A stretch of 64,000 nt of DNA, taken from positions 1-64,000 of the forward strand of contig CALZID010000003.1 in the NCBI GenBank assembly GCA_945787805.1, written 5' to 3'. This stretch comes from an uncultured Clostridia bacterium (GTDB lineage: Bacteria > Bacillota > Clostridia > Oscillospirales > Acutalibacteraceae). Shown here one piece after another: positions 51,565 through 59,825 of the stretch. The position numbers and the translations under genes are program-made. How positions within the stretch are numbered: the stretch's first letter is position 1; each line of letters starts with the position of its first letter. The notes under the pieces were generated by a model, which had not been told where the DNA came from, made no database searches, and saw only the letters and a list, made by a program, of their open reading frames with translations.

Positions 51565-52572
51565 TTGGCATATTCGAGAGAACTTCACGAAAAGGCAGAA
51601 GCAGAGATTAAAAGAAGAAAGCTCAATGCCGAAAATGAAGCGGAGCAAAGAAAAAAAGAGCTTACAGAAAAATACCCCGACTTTCAGTTGATTGATAATG
51701 CGCTTTCAAATACGGGAATAGAAATAATATCGCTTTTAGCGGGCTGTAAAAATGATGTGGGAATTGAAGAGCTCAAAAAGAAAAATACAGAGCTTAAAAA
51801 TGAAAGAGCAAATCTTTTAAAGGCTTTGGGATTTCCCGAAGACTATTTAGACATAAAGTATACCTGTAAAAAATGTAACGATATGGGCTATATCGAAGAT
51901 TATGACGAAGAAAGAAAAGTGTCATACGGTTCAAAATACTGTGAATGTTATCTCGATGCTTTAAAGAGATATGCGGCAAATGAGCTGACTCGTTCAACCC
52001 CTTTGGAGCTTTCATATTTTGAAGATTTTAGTTTGGATTTTTATCCAAAAGCTTTAATTGACGGTGAATCACCCTATAATGAAATGGCAAGTGTTTTCAA
52101 TTCTTGCAAGAAATATGCCGAGAATTTTGACATGGATTCAACTTCTCTCTACTTCTATGGCAGAACAGGTCTCGGCAAAACTCATCTCTCCCTTGCAATC
52201 GCAAACGAAGCCATCAAAAAAGGCTACAATGTAATTTACGGTTCAGTAATAAATTTCCTTAATAAAATGGAAAAAGAGAAGTTCGGCAGGGCAGAGTCGG
52301 CAGTTGACACCGAAGAATTGCTCATAGACGCAGATTTGCTGATTCTTGACGATTTAGGTGCGGAGTTTTCAACCGCATACACGGTTTCTGCTCTCTATAA
52401 TGTAATAAACAGCAGAGTAGCCCGTGGTGTACCGACAATTATCAGTTCAAATTTGAGTTTAGAAGAATTGAAATCTCGCTATCCCGAAAGTATTGCATCA
52501 CGAATTATAGGCACTTTCGCAACGGTAAAATTTATCGGCAAGGACATTCGTCAGCTAATGAATGAACAGTAA
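51565..52572 (+). CDS. DnaI/DnaC-type helicase loader ATPase
   Basis: A 335-aa AAA+ protein. The N-terminus has a cysteine cluster (CKKCNDMGYIED and KYCECY) for zinc, and the ATPase domain has FYGRTGLGKTHLSLAIANEA (Walker A) and LLILDDLGAEF (Walker B). It loads the replicative helicase. TTG 51565 is the start, seven bases after AAGGGGG and two bases after dnaD's stop. Confidence 0.9.
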   Translation: MAYSRELHEKAEAEIKRRKLNAENEAEQRKKELTEKYPDFQLIDNALSNTGIEIISLLAGCKNDVGIEELKKKNTELKNERANLLKALGFPEDYLDIKYTCKKCNDMGYIEDYDEERKVSYGSKYCECYLDALKRYAANELTRSTPLELSYFEDFSLDFYPKALIDGESPYNEMASVFNSCKKYAENFDMDSTSLYFYGRTGLGKTHLSLAIANEAIKKGYNVIYGSVINFLNKMEKEKFGRAESAVDTEELLIDADLLILDDLGAEFSTAYTVSALYNVINSRVARGVPTIISSNLSLEELKSRYPESIASRIIGTFATVKFIGKDIRQLMNEQ

Positions 52573-52716
52573 TTTTTTAAGGGGCTGTCGCATTTAGCGC
52601 AGAACAAAAAGAAAAATGCTGAAATTAAGTATTAAAGGGTTGCATTTTTCTTTTTTAACCGTTTTTTCACCCACTCGCGACATTCACCAGTTAATGAATG
52701 AACAGTAATTTTTTAA
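52543..52716. repeat. 38-bp imperfect direct repeat around a 98-bp IS-like remnant at the end of dnaI
   Basis: The last 30 bases of dnaI and its 3' flank (52543-52580) are repeated at 52679-52716 with three differences. The inserted 98 bases begin GGGGCTGTCGCATTTAGCG, like the end of an insertion sequence, and include AGAAAAATGC/GCATTTTTCT arms. The reading frame of dnaI remains intact. Confidence 0.7.
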
Positions 52717-52747
52717 CTACCTGATTTTTTTCAGGTAGTTTTTTTAT
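52715..52747 (+). terminator. Terminator of dnaD-dnaI
   Basis: AACTACCTGA/TCAGGTAGTT hairpin followed by a T-run, after the duplicated segment. Confidence 0.85.
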
Positions 52748-52778
52748 GCAATTATTAAAAATTTGTGAATTTTTTAAA

Positions 52779-52858
52779 TTTGACCTTTTTTGACCTTGAC
52801 AAGTTTAAAAATACTGCTATAATGATAATCAGAAAGGTCAAAGAAAGTCAAAGTCAAA
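52779..52858 (+). promoter_or_regulatory. ctsR operon promoter with two CtsR boxes
   Basis: Promoter: TTGACA (52796-52801), 16 bp, TATAAT (52818-52823). A perfect CtsR box in minus orientation (GGTCAAA-AAA-GGTCAAA) lies directly upstream at 52779-52795. Another in plus orientation, GGTCAAA-GAA-AGTCAAA, is at 52836-52852, and an extra AGTCAAA follows at 52852-52858. The promoter is thus flanked by operators, indicating tight autoregulation by CtsR. Confidence 0.92.
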
Positions 52859-52871
52859 GGAGATGACAAAG

Positions 52872-53318
52872 ATGAATATAAGTAATATCATAGCGAGTAT
52901 GATACAGGAAATGATAGAAGATGACGGATATACCGAAATTCAGCGCAATGAGTTAGCGCAAAAAATCGGTTGTGTACCAAGCCAGATAAACTATGTAATT
53001 TCATCAAGATTCACACCCGAGCATGGCTATATTGTTGAAAGCCGTCGCGGCGGTGGGGGATATATCAAAATAACCCGAGCGAGCATTGATAGAAATTCAA
53101 TAAAAATGCATATTGTCAATTCAATCGGCGATGCAATCAGCGAGAATGTTTGTCGAGCTCACCTTAAAAACTTATATGAAAATGATATTATAGATGAAAA
53201 AACGGTCAAAATATTTCTGTCGGCACTAACGGGTAATGCTTATCGCGACATACCGAGAGAATACGGCGATGTAATCCGTGCGTCAATATTTAAACAAATA
53301 ATACTTAATACACTTTAA
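52872..53318 (+). CDS. ctsR: CtsR heat-shock repressor
   Basis: A 148-aa winged-helix repressor of clp genes. N-terminal DNA-binding part with LAQKIGCVPSQINYVISSRFT and the glycine wing SRRGGGGYIKI; the C-terminal half is the McsB-interacting domain. ATG 52872 is chosen because AAAGGAG lies nine bases upstream; ATG 52863 is too close to it. First gene of the ctsR-mcsA-mcsB-clpC operon with CtsR boxes at its promoter. Confidence 0.95.
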   Translation: MNISNIIASMIQEMIEDDGYTEIQRNELAQKIGCVPSQINYVISSRFTPEHGYIVESRRGGGGYIKITRASIDRNSIKMHIVNSIGDAISENVCRAHLKNLYENDIIDEKTVKIFLSALTGNAYRDIPREYGDVIRASIFKQIILNTL

Positions 53319-53340
53319 TTTATTGTAAGGAGTGAAAAAT

Positions 53341-53850
53341 ATGTTGTGTCAAAACTGTGGCAAATATGAAGCAACAACTCATGTAAAACGAATAATTAAC
53401 GGTGAATCGGCAGAAGCGCATCTTTGCAGTGACTGTGCCCACGCATTGGGCTATAACGATGTTTTCGGCGGATTCGGCAACACCTTTTCGGAGCTTTTAG
53501 GCTCATTCTTCGGTGAGCCCACAAGTGCTCTCAGTTCAAGAACGGTACGCTGTGAAAAATGCGGCAACACATTTAACGATATTGTGAATAACGGTAAGTT
53601 AGGTTGTGCAGATTGCTATACCACTTTCTACGATAAGCTTTTACCGTCATTGCAAAGAATTCACGGCAAAACAAAGCATGAAGGCAAAGTGCCCCTTGTT
53701 AGAAGCGCAAGTCCCGAAAGCACAAAAATAAACAAAATAGAAGCTCTTGAAAACGAGTTAAAAAAAGCAGTTGAAAATCAAGAGTTTGAAAAAGCGGCTG
53801 AGCTTCGTGACGAAATAAACAGAATGAAGGAGAGTGGAAATAATGAGTAA
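53341..53850 (+). CDS. mcsA: McsA, zinc-binding activator of McsB
   Basis: A 169-aa protein with four CxxC pairs (CQNC, CSDC, CEKC, CADC) for zinc and a C-terminal UVR motif (ENELKKAVENQEFEKAAELR). It activates the arginine kinase McsB and tunes CtsR. ATG 53341 is preceded by AAGGAG at eight bases; the upstream GTG 53332 overlaps that site. The end overlaps mcsB. Confidence 0.93.
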   Translation: MLCQNCGKYEATTHVKRIINGESAEAHLCSDCAHALGYNDVFGGFGNTFSELLGSFFGEPTSALSSRTVRCEKCGNTFNDIVNNGKLGCADCYTTFYDKLLPSLQRIHGKTKHEGKVPLVRSASPESTKINKIEALENELKKAVENQEFEKAAELRDEINRMKESGNNE

Positions 53851-54850
53851 ATGGTATATAGGCGCAGGCGAACAAAGTGATATTGTTGTAAGCACAAGAA
53901 TTCGTCTTGCAAGAAATATTAAAGAATATCCATTCCCCAACAAATTAAATACTAAAAGCCGTATGGAACTGAATAATGTAATAAAAGAGGCAGTTGAAAG
54001 CGATAATAAATATGGGCTTCGCTTTATGGAGATGAGAACTCTCGCAAGGTTTGAAGCGGCATCCATGGCAGAACGCCATATTATCAGCCCCGAATTTGCA
54101 TCGGATTCAGACGGCAGAGCGCTGATGCTTTCCCCCGAAGAAGATATCAGCATAATGCTTAACGAAGAAGACCATATCCGTCTTCAGGTAATGAAGTCAG
54201 GCTTTGCTCTTGACGAAGCATATCAGGTTGCAAATGAAATTGACGATATGTTAGGTGCAAAATTCAACTTCGCCTTTGACGAAAGAATAGGTTTCTTAAC
54301 TCAGTGTCCTACAAATTTGGGAACAGGTATGAGAGCGTCCGTAATGCTTCATCTCCCCGCACTCACGCTCAGCGGACAAATCCATAAGCTTATCAATACG
54401 GTTTCAAAATTAGGGCTGACATTCCGCGGCGCATTCGGTGAAGGTACAACTGCAATAGGTGATATGTATCAGTTGAGCAATCAAATCACTTTGGGCATAT
54501 CGGAAGAATTTGCAATAAAAAATCTTAAAGCAATAACATTACAGCTCTGTGCACAAGAGAGAGCCGCAAGAGAAGAAATGCTAAAAGATGTCGGTGCGGA
54601 AGACAGAATTTTCAGAGCATACGGACTTCTAAAATGGGCAAGACTTCTTTCCACAAAAGAGCTTATGGAAAATCTTTCATTTGTGCGACTCGGCTCGGTA
54701 ACGGGTAAAATCAATATCCCCATTGAAACAGTCAATGAGTTAATGGTGTCAATGCAGCCTGCAACTATCAATGCAAGAGCAGGGCAAAAGCTTCCCGCTT
54801 TGGAAAGAGATTCTATTCGTGCAAACGAAGTCAGAGCAAAGTTAAACTAA
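53843..54850 (+). CDS. mcsB: Protein arginine kinase McsB
   Basis: A 335-aa guanido-kinase-like enzyme that marks proteins for ClpCP by arginine phosphorylation. STRIRLARN at the start, TQCPTNLGTGMRASV (with the catalytic cysteine) and RGAFGEGT are family motifs. ATG 53843 overlaps mcsA by eight bases; GTG 53834 is an alternative. Confidence 0.95.
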   Translation: MSKWYIGAGEQSDIVVSTRIRLARNIKEYPFPNKLNTKSRMELNNVIKEAVESDNKYGLRFMEMRTLARFEAASMAERHIISPEFASDSDGRALMLSPEEDISIMLNEEDHIRLQVMKSGFALDEAYQVANEIDDMLGAKFNFAFDERIGFLTQCPTNLGTGMRASVMLHLPALTLSGQIHKLINTVSKLGLTFRGAFGEGTTAIGDMYQLSNQITLGISEEFAIKNLKAITLQLCAQERAAREEMLKDVGAEDRIFRAYGLLKWARLLSTKELMENLSFVRLGSVTGKINIPIETVNELMVSMQPATINARAGQKLPALERDSIRANEVRAKLN

Positions 54851-54913
54851 ATGAACGGCGGGGGAAAATCACTTTCTCTCGCCGTTTTATAAAAAATACA
54901 ACGAGGTGATATT

Positions 54914-57343
54914 ATGTATAACTTCACAGGTTTCACAGAAAAAGCAAATATGGCGCTGAATAAGTCAGTGACGGTTGCAGAAGATTTAGGTCACACCTAT
55001 ATCGGCAGTGAGCATGTTCTTTTAGGACTTTTAGACAGTACGGACAGTGTAGCAGGCAAATTGCTTTCTATAAAAGGTGTCACCTATCGCAAAATATATG
55101 AAATGATTAAATCGGGAGTGGGTGTGGGGCTTCCCACAGAGTTAGAGCCAACAGATTTTACCCCGAGAAGCAAGCATATTATTGAAGGGGCGATAATACT
55201 CAGTAACTCAATGAAACAAAGCCTTGCGGGTACCGAGCATATTTTATTGTCCATGTGCCGTGAAGGTAACGGATATGCTTGTGACTTATTAAACCGGGTA
55301 GGTGTAAGTCCACAAAGCATCATAAAAGAACTCACAAACTCTGTTGGCAATAATAAACCGTCGTCAAGACAGACAAGTCCGCAGAATGACGACAAAACCA
55401 CCGTTTCAAAATTCTCAAGGGATTTAACTGCCCTTGCCAAAGAAAACAAAATAGACCCGGTTATAGGCCGTGAGAACGAAATTCAAAGGGTTATCCAAAT
55501 ACTTTCCCGCCGCACGAAAAACAATCCTTGCCTTATCGGTGAGCCCGGTGTGGGAAAAACAGCAATCGCCGAAGGTCTTGCTCTTAAAATAGCAAAAGGT
55601 CAAGTGCCTGAAATCTTAAAGGATAAAAGAATTCTGTCCCTTGATTTAACGGGTATGGTTGCCGGCACAAAATACCGTGGCGACTTTGAAGAAAGAATAA
55701 AGAAAATCATCGACGAAGTGAAAGAAGCAAAAGACATTATTCTCTTTATTGATGAAGTGCACACTCTTATGGGTGCGGGCAGTGCCGAAGGTGCGGTTGA
55801 TGCGGCAAATATTTTAAAGCCCTCACTTGCACGGGGTGAATTGCAGGTTATCGGTGCAACAACCATTGATGAATACCGAAAAAACATCGAAAAAGATGCG
55901 GCACTTGAACGCCGTTTTCAGCCCGTAACAGTGGGTGAGCCGAGCGCCGAAGAGGCAATCGAAATTCTCAAAGGTATTCGTGATAAATATGAAGCACATC
56001 ACAAGGTGAAAATAACCGACGAAGCAATAAAGAGTGCAGTTACACTTTCTGTCCGTTATATCGGCGACAGATTTTTGCCCGATAAAGCCATTGACCTTAT
56101 TGACGAAGCTTGTTCGAGAGTTCGGCTTAATTCCTTTACAGCGCCCCCTGAAATTAAAGAAATGGAATCAAGACTTGCACAGATTGAAGCCGAAAAAGAA
56201 ATGTCGGTTTCAAGACAGGACTTTGAAAGTGCGGCAAAGCTTCGTGATGAAGAAAAAGAGCTTCTGCAGAAATACAATGCGGAAAAAGCCAAGTGGCAGT
56301 CAGACGGCTCTAACCGTGATTTGAAAGTTACCGAAACCGAAATTGCCGAGATTGTAGCAGGTTGGACGGGAATTCCCATTACTCAAATGACCGAAGAAGA
56401 AAGCGAAAGACTTCTTAAAATGGAAGATGAGTTGCATAAGAGAATTGTCGGTCAGGAGGCGGCAGTCAGTGCGGTGTCCCGTGCAATCCGCCGTGGCCGT
56501 GCAGGGCTCAAGGACCCTAAAAGACCCATAGGCACATTTATTTTCTGCGGACCGACGGGTGTCGGTAAAACCGAGCTGACAAAAGCGTTGGCGTCCGCAA
56601 TGTTCGGTGACGATAATGCAATGATTAGACTTGATATGAGTGAGTTTATGGAAAAACACACCGTATCAAAACTAATCGGCTCGCCACCCGGCTATGTAGG
56701 CTTCGACGAGGGCGGACAGCTGACCGAAAAAATCCGCAGAAAGCCTTATTCGGTAGTCCTTTTCGATGAAATTGAAAAAGCCCACCCCGATGTTTTCAAT
56801 ATGCTTCTTCAAATTCTTGATGACGGAATTTTAACCGATTCACAAGGCAGAAAGGTCGATTTTAAAAACTGTATCATCATAATGACCTCCAATGTGGGCG
56901 CAAGGCTTATTACCGAAGAAAAATCATCTTTCGGTTTTGCAGAAAGCAGTGATAATTCATCGGCAGAAAAGATTAAAGAAGCAGTTATGGGCGAACTGAA
57001 AAACACATTCCGTCCCGAATTTTTAAACCGTGTGGATGACATTATTGTGTTTAACAGATTGAATCAAGACGAAATTCGTCAAATTGCCCAAAACCTTTTG
57101 CAAAATCTTGAAAAGAGAATGAATACTCTTGAAATCACTTGTACCTTTGATGACAGTGTTGTGGATTTTGTGTCAAAAGCGGGCTTTGATAAGGTGTATG
57201 GCGCAAGACCTTTAAAGAGAGCAATACAGACTAAAATTGAAGATGTTCTGTCAGAGAAAATTCTTGACAAAACAATTGAAAAAGGCAAGAGCTATAATTG
57301 TTCCTGCGATGAAAAAGGTGAATTGACTTTCACAGAAGAATAA
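54914..57343 (+). CDS. clpC: ATP-dependent Clp protease ATPase subunit ClpC
   Basis: An 809-aa AAA+ unfoldase: two N-terminal repeats (residues 1-145), first ATPase with [10 protein letters not shown], a UVR-containing middle domain ([19 protein letters not shown]), second ATPase with [11 protein letters not shown] and the C-terminal D2-small domain. It works with ClpP (not in this window) on McsB-labelled substrates. GAGGTG precedes ATG 54914. Confidence 0.97.
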   Translation: MYNFTGFTEKANMALNKSVTVAEDLGHTYIGSEHVLLGLLDSTDSVAGKLLSIKGVTYRKIYEMIKSGVGVGLPTELEPTDFTPRSKHIIEGAIILSNSMKQSLAGTEHILLSMCREGNGYACDLLNRVGVSPQSIIKELTNSVGNNKPSSRQTSPQNDDKTTVSKFSRDLTALAKENKIDPVIGRENEIQRVIQILSRRTKNNPCLIGEPGVGKTAIAEGLALKIAKGQVPEILKDKRILSLDLTGMVAGTKYRGDFEERIKKIIDEVKEAKDIILFIDEVHTLMGAGSAEGAVDAANILKPSLARGELQVIGATTIDEYRKNIEKDAALERRFQPVTVGEPSAEEAIEILKGIRDKYEAHHKVKITDEAIKSAVTLSVRYIGDRFLPDKAIDLIDEACSRVRLNSFTAPPEIKEMESRLAQIEAEKEMSVSRQDFESAAKLRDEEKELLQKYNAEKAKWQSDGSNRDLKVTETEIAEIVAGWTGIPITQMTEEESERLLKMEDELHKRIVGQEAAVSAVSRAIRRGRAGLKDPKRPIGTFIFCGPTGVGKTELTKALASAMFGDDNAMIRLDMSEFMEKHTVSKLIGSPPGYVGFDEGGQLTEKIRRKPYSVVLFDEIEKAHPDVFNMLLQILDDGILTDSQGRKVDFKNCIIIMTSNVGARLITEEKSSFGFAESSDNSSAEKIKEAVMGELKNTFRPEFLNRVDDIIVFNRLNQDEIRQIAQNLLQNLEKRMNTLEITCTFDDSVVDFVSKAGFDKVYGARPLKRAIQTKIEDVLSEKILDKTIEKGKSYNCSCDEKGELTFTEE

Positions 57344-57348
57344 AGAAA

Positions 57349-57382
57349 AATCCCTCAAAGCCGGCATAAGCTTTGAGGGATT
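57349..57382. terminator. Terminator after clpC (bidirectional)
   Basis: AATCCCTCAAAGC/GCTTTGAGGGATT perfect stem, A-rich left and T-rich right flanks; ends clpC and the convergent membrane gene. Confidence 0.9.
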
Positions 57383-57400
57383 GATTTTTATTATTATTAT

Positions 57401-58252
57401 TTATGCGTTTACGGTATCTTTTTCTTCAACCAATGCGTTTGCATCGTTTTTGCCCTTGTGATTATAAGGCTTTACACGAAGGAAAATGTATGCGGCAACC
57501 GCACCGACTGTATTGAAAATAATGTCTTCCATAGTGTCGATAACGGCATATCGGGCATTATAAACTTCTTCCAACGAGCCGTAAAGCAGAGTTCCGTCAG
57601 TCGGTTCATTGAATCTGGGAGCATAGCTTGCGGGGTCAAAAATCCACGGCTTTGCAAGTGCGGGATTGTTGTATTTTTCCGCAGCCCATACAGCAAGCGA
57701 CTGTGACCAGTGCTGAGAGTCACCGCCGGCAACCTGGTCAAATGTGAACTCAAAAAGCTCCCAGCCCGTACCTACAATAAACGAGAAACCGAATGCGGCA
57801 AGCAAAAGAACAGGAACATCGGTTTTCTTCTTGTCACGCTTCTGCATAGCGGTTGCAATTTCGTAGCCGATGATTACTGCCCAAGCACCGAGAGCCGCGT
57901 GCATTATGTAGTCATAAGAGTTAATACTGTAATAGAAATTTATGTATGCGCCGCCGAAAGAAGCAAGCCATAAAAGAAGAATCAGTCCGTCCTGAAAAAG
58001 GGGAGTAGCATAGCGAGGCCACTTTTTCTTTGAAAACATCATACAGATTTCCCAAGCAAACATACCTACAAAGTTAGCGAATGTCTGCAAAACCTGTTGA
58101 ATGTTTGTAGCCTGCTCAATACCGAAACCGTATTTTCCGAGACCGAATGCAGCGTCAACCATTGCAAAAACCATAGTTGCACGAAGCACCCACCAATATA
58201 CAAGCTCCCATTTTTTCGGGATAGTTTTGATTGTATTAAAATATTCTTTCAT
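57401..58252 (-). CDS. YjdF/DUF2238-like integral membrane protein
   Basis: A 283-aa membrane protein with about six hydrophobic segments. Conserved-looking polar residues inside them (YDYIMHAALG, GTGWELFEFTFDQ, DTMEDIIFNTVGA) are in the order seen in YjdF (DUF2238) proteins. The function of that family is unknown. A polar loop of about 60 residues sits between segments five and six. Stand-alone minus-strand gene. Confidence 0.65.
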   Translation of the reverse strand: MKEYFNTIKTIPKKWELVYWWVLRATMVFAMVDAAFGLGKYGFGIEQATNIQQVLQTFANFVGMFAWEICMMFSKKKWPRYATPLFQDGLILLLWLASFGGAYINFYYSINSYDYIMHAALGAWAVIIGYEIATAMQKRDKKKTDVPVLLLAAFGFSFIVGTGWELFEFTFDQVAGGDSQHWSQSLAVWAAEKYNNPALAKPWIFDPASYAPRFNEPTDGTLLYGSLEEVYNARYAVIDTMEDIIFNTVGAVAAYIFLRVKPYNHKGKNDANALVEEKDTVNA

Positions 58253-58276
58253 TTCATGTCCTCCACAAAATATGTA

Positions 58277-58831
58277 TTATTTCAACTGATTGCCGTTACC
58301 GTCAAAAAGTGGAAGAGGCTCCAAGAAAATAATGTCATCTCTGTCTGCGGCACTGCCTTCTGCCAGTATTGCCATTTTACCGACAACATTACCGCCGGCT
58401 TGATTAACAAGGTCTTCAACTGCCGCAAGTGAACCGCCTGTAGAAATAACATCGTCAAGAATTAAAATTCTCTTGCCTTTCATTTTAGCGGCATCTGCTC
58501 CGTCCATATAAAGCATCTGTTCACCCTCGGTAGTGATGGATTTATCACGAACCTCAAAAACGCCGTTCATGTAGGCTTTCTTTTTCTTGCGGACAAGAAA
58601 ATAGTCGTTTCTTCCGCTCTGCTTTGCCATTTCGTGAATAAGCGGAATTGCCTTTGCCTCGGGGGCTACCATATAGTCAAATTCGGGAGCTTTTTCCAAA
58701 AGCGCTTTTGCACAGGCACAGGTGAGCTCCACATCACCGAAAATAACAAAGGCGGCAATCGTAAGATTGTCATTAAGCTTGCAAAGGGGCAAATTTCTTT
58801 TAAGCCCCGCAACTTCAATAGGATATACCAT
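58277..58831 (-). CDS. Phosphoribosyltransferase family protein (APRT/XPRT-like)
   Basis: A 184-aa type I phosphoribosyltransferase with the PRPP-binding motif RILILDDVISTGGS. It resembles adenine or xanthine phosphoribosyltransferases (base salvage), but the base cannot be assigned. ATG 58831 is preferred (GAGGG seven bases upstream) over ATG 58849. Confidence 0.82.
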   Translation of the reverse strand: MVYPIEVAGLKRNLPLCKLNDNLTIAAFVIFGDVELTCACAKALLEKAPEFDYMVAPEAKAIPLIHEMAKQSGRNDYFLVRKKKKAYMNGVFEVRDKSITTEGEQMLYMDGADAAKMKGKRILILDDVISTGGSLAAVEDLVNQAGGNVVGKMAILAEGSAADRDDIIFLEPLPLFDGNGNQLK

Positions 58832-58889
58832 ATCAAAACCCTCTTTCATAAAACATAAGGCGGTGAGAAATCACCGCCGAATTTGTTGA

Positions 58890-59183
58890 TTAGTCGTTAT
58901 TTGCCAATGCGCGTGTAAGCCACACTTCAGCAATATCCATTGCTGCATAAAGACCTTTTTTCTCACTGGATTTAACAATTCTCTCACGGGGGCTGACATC
59001 AGGGTCAGTATTAAGAAGCTGAATTGAAACTTTTGAAGCAACCTCCACATCGTCAATGGGTTTAGTTGCAAGAATCTGCATCATAATAACATATTTTTCT
59101 GAGGGATCGCCATAATAAAGGGTGTTGCCGTTACGAACTAACGGTTTGCCTTTATATGTGAGGAATTTTTCGCTTTTAGCCAT
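58890..59183 (-). CDS. Conserved small protein of unknown function
   Basis: A 97-aa acidic, soluble protein (start MAKSEKFLTYKGKPLVRNG, end YAAMDIAEVWLTRALAN). I do not recognise a named family. It follows the ireB homologue by 17 bases and is probably co-transcribed with it, which hints at a cell-cycle or envelope-signalling link. Confidence 0.65.
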   Translation of the reverse strand: MAKSEKFLTYKGKPLVRNGNTLYYGDPSEKYVIMMQILATKPIDDVEVASKVSIQLLNTDPDVSPRERIVKSSEKKGLYAAMDIAEVWLTRALANND

Positions 59184-59200
59184 GAAAATACACCTCTGAA

Positions 59201-59455
59201 TTATTTGATTTTAAGATATTCTTTTACAAGGTCTTGCAAAAGCTCATCTCTGTCAAGGCGGCGAATAAGACTTCTCGCATTATTGTGAGTAGTAATATAA
59301 GTAGGGTCTTCAGAAAGAATATAGCCGACAATCTGGTTGATGGGGTTGTAGCCCTTTTCTACCAAAGCGTTATAGACTTGGTTAAGAGTCTGTCTTGTAG
59401 CCTCTTCATGCTCATCCTTTAATGAAAACTGTATTGTCTTGTTTGGGTCAAGCAT
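59201..59455 (-). CDS. ireB: IreB family regulatory phosphoprotein (UPF0297)
   Basis: An 84-aa protein highly like IreB/Yrz[11 protein letters not shown] start, [40 protein letters not shown]. In Enterococcus IreB is phosphorylated on Thr4 and Thr7 by the PASTA kinase IreK. Thr7 is kept here; position 4 is Pro. The usual ruvX neighbour is absent; instead the unknown 97-aa gene follows. Confidence 0.92.
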   Translation of the reverse strand: MLDPNKTIQFSLKDEHEEATRQTLNQVYNALVEKGYNPINQIVGYILSEDPTYITTHNNARSLIRRLDRDELLQDLVKEYLKIK

Positions 59456-59533
59456 TTCGCCACCTCCTAATAATAGATATAATTATTATACACGGAAAAT
59501 TATTAAATTACAATAGGTAAATCAAAAAAAGTA

Positions 59534-59774
59534 GGGGTTGTAAAAAAAGTGTAGACCGCATAAAACTCCATATATAAAGGTTTTTTAATACCCAAAAACA
59601 GCATTTAATCAAATAGAAGTAATAAAAAACAAAAAACAGATAAAAAATAATGTTTTATGCTATGAACAAACTTCGCCTCTCGGCGTACCTTTGTACGCCG
59701 TCGGGTAACCGATAACAAGGCAAAAGCCTTGTTATCGCTCAGCTTGTCCATTCTACGCATTTTTTCCTAACCCC
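59534..59774 (-). repeat. 241-bp non-coding repeat element, copy 2 (inverted)
   Basis: Inverted copy of 3191-3431, same length, with internal hairpins kept and about ten differences. Ends GGGGTTG and CTAACCCC. As with copy 1, a GGCTGTAAAAAAAC/GTTTTTTTACAGCC-type terminator lies on the side where the host gene ends (pheT here, copA there). Confidence 0.85.
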
Positions 59775-59782
59775 TAAATAGT

Positions 59783-59814
59783 GGCTGTAAAAAAACTTCC
59801 GTTTTTTTACAGCC
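59783..59814 (-). terminator. Terminator of pheS-pheT
   Basis: GGCTGTAAAAAAAC and GTTTTTTTACAGCC form a hairpin just after the pheT stop, reading minus. Confidence 0.8.
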
Positions 59815-59825
59815 CCATACAAATT

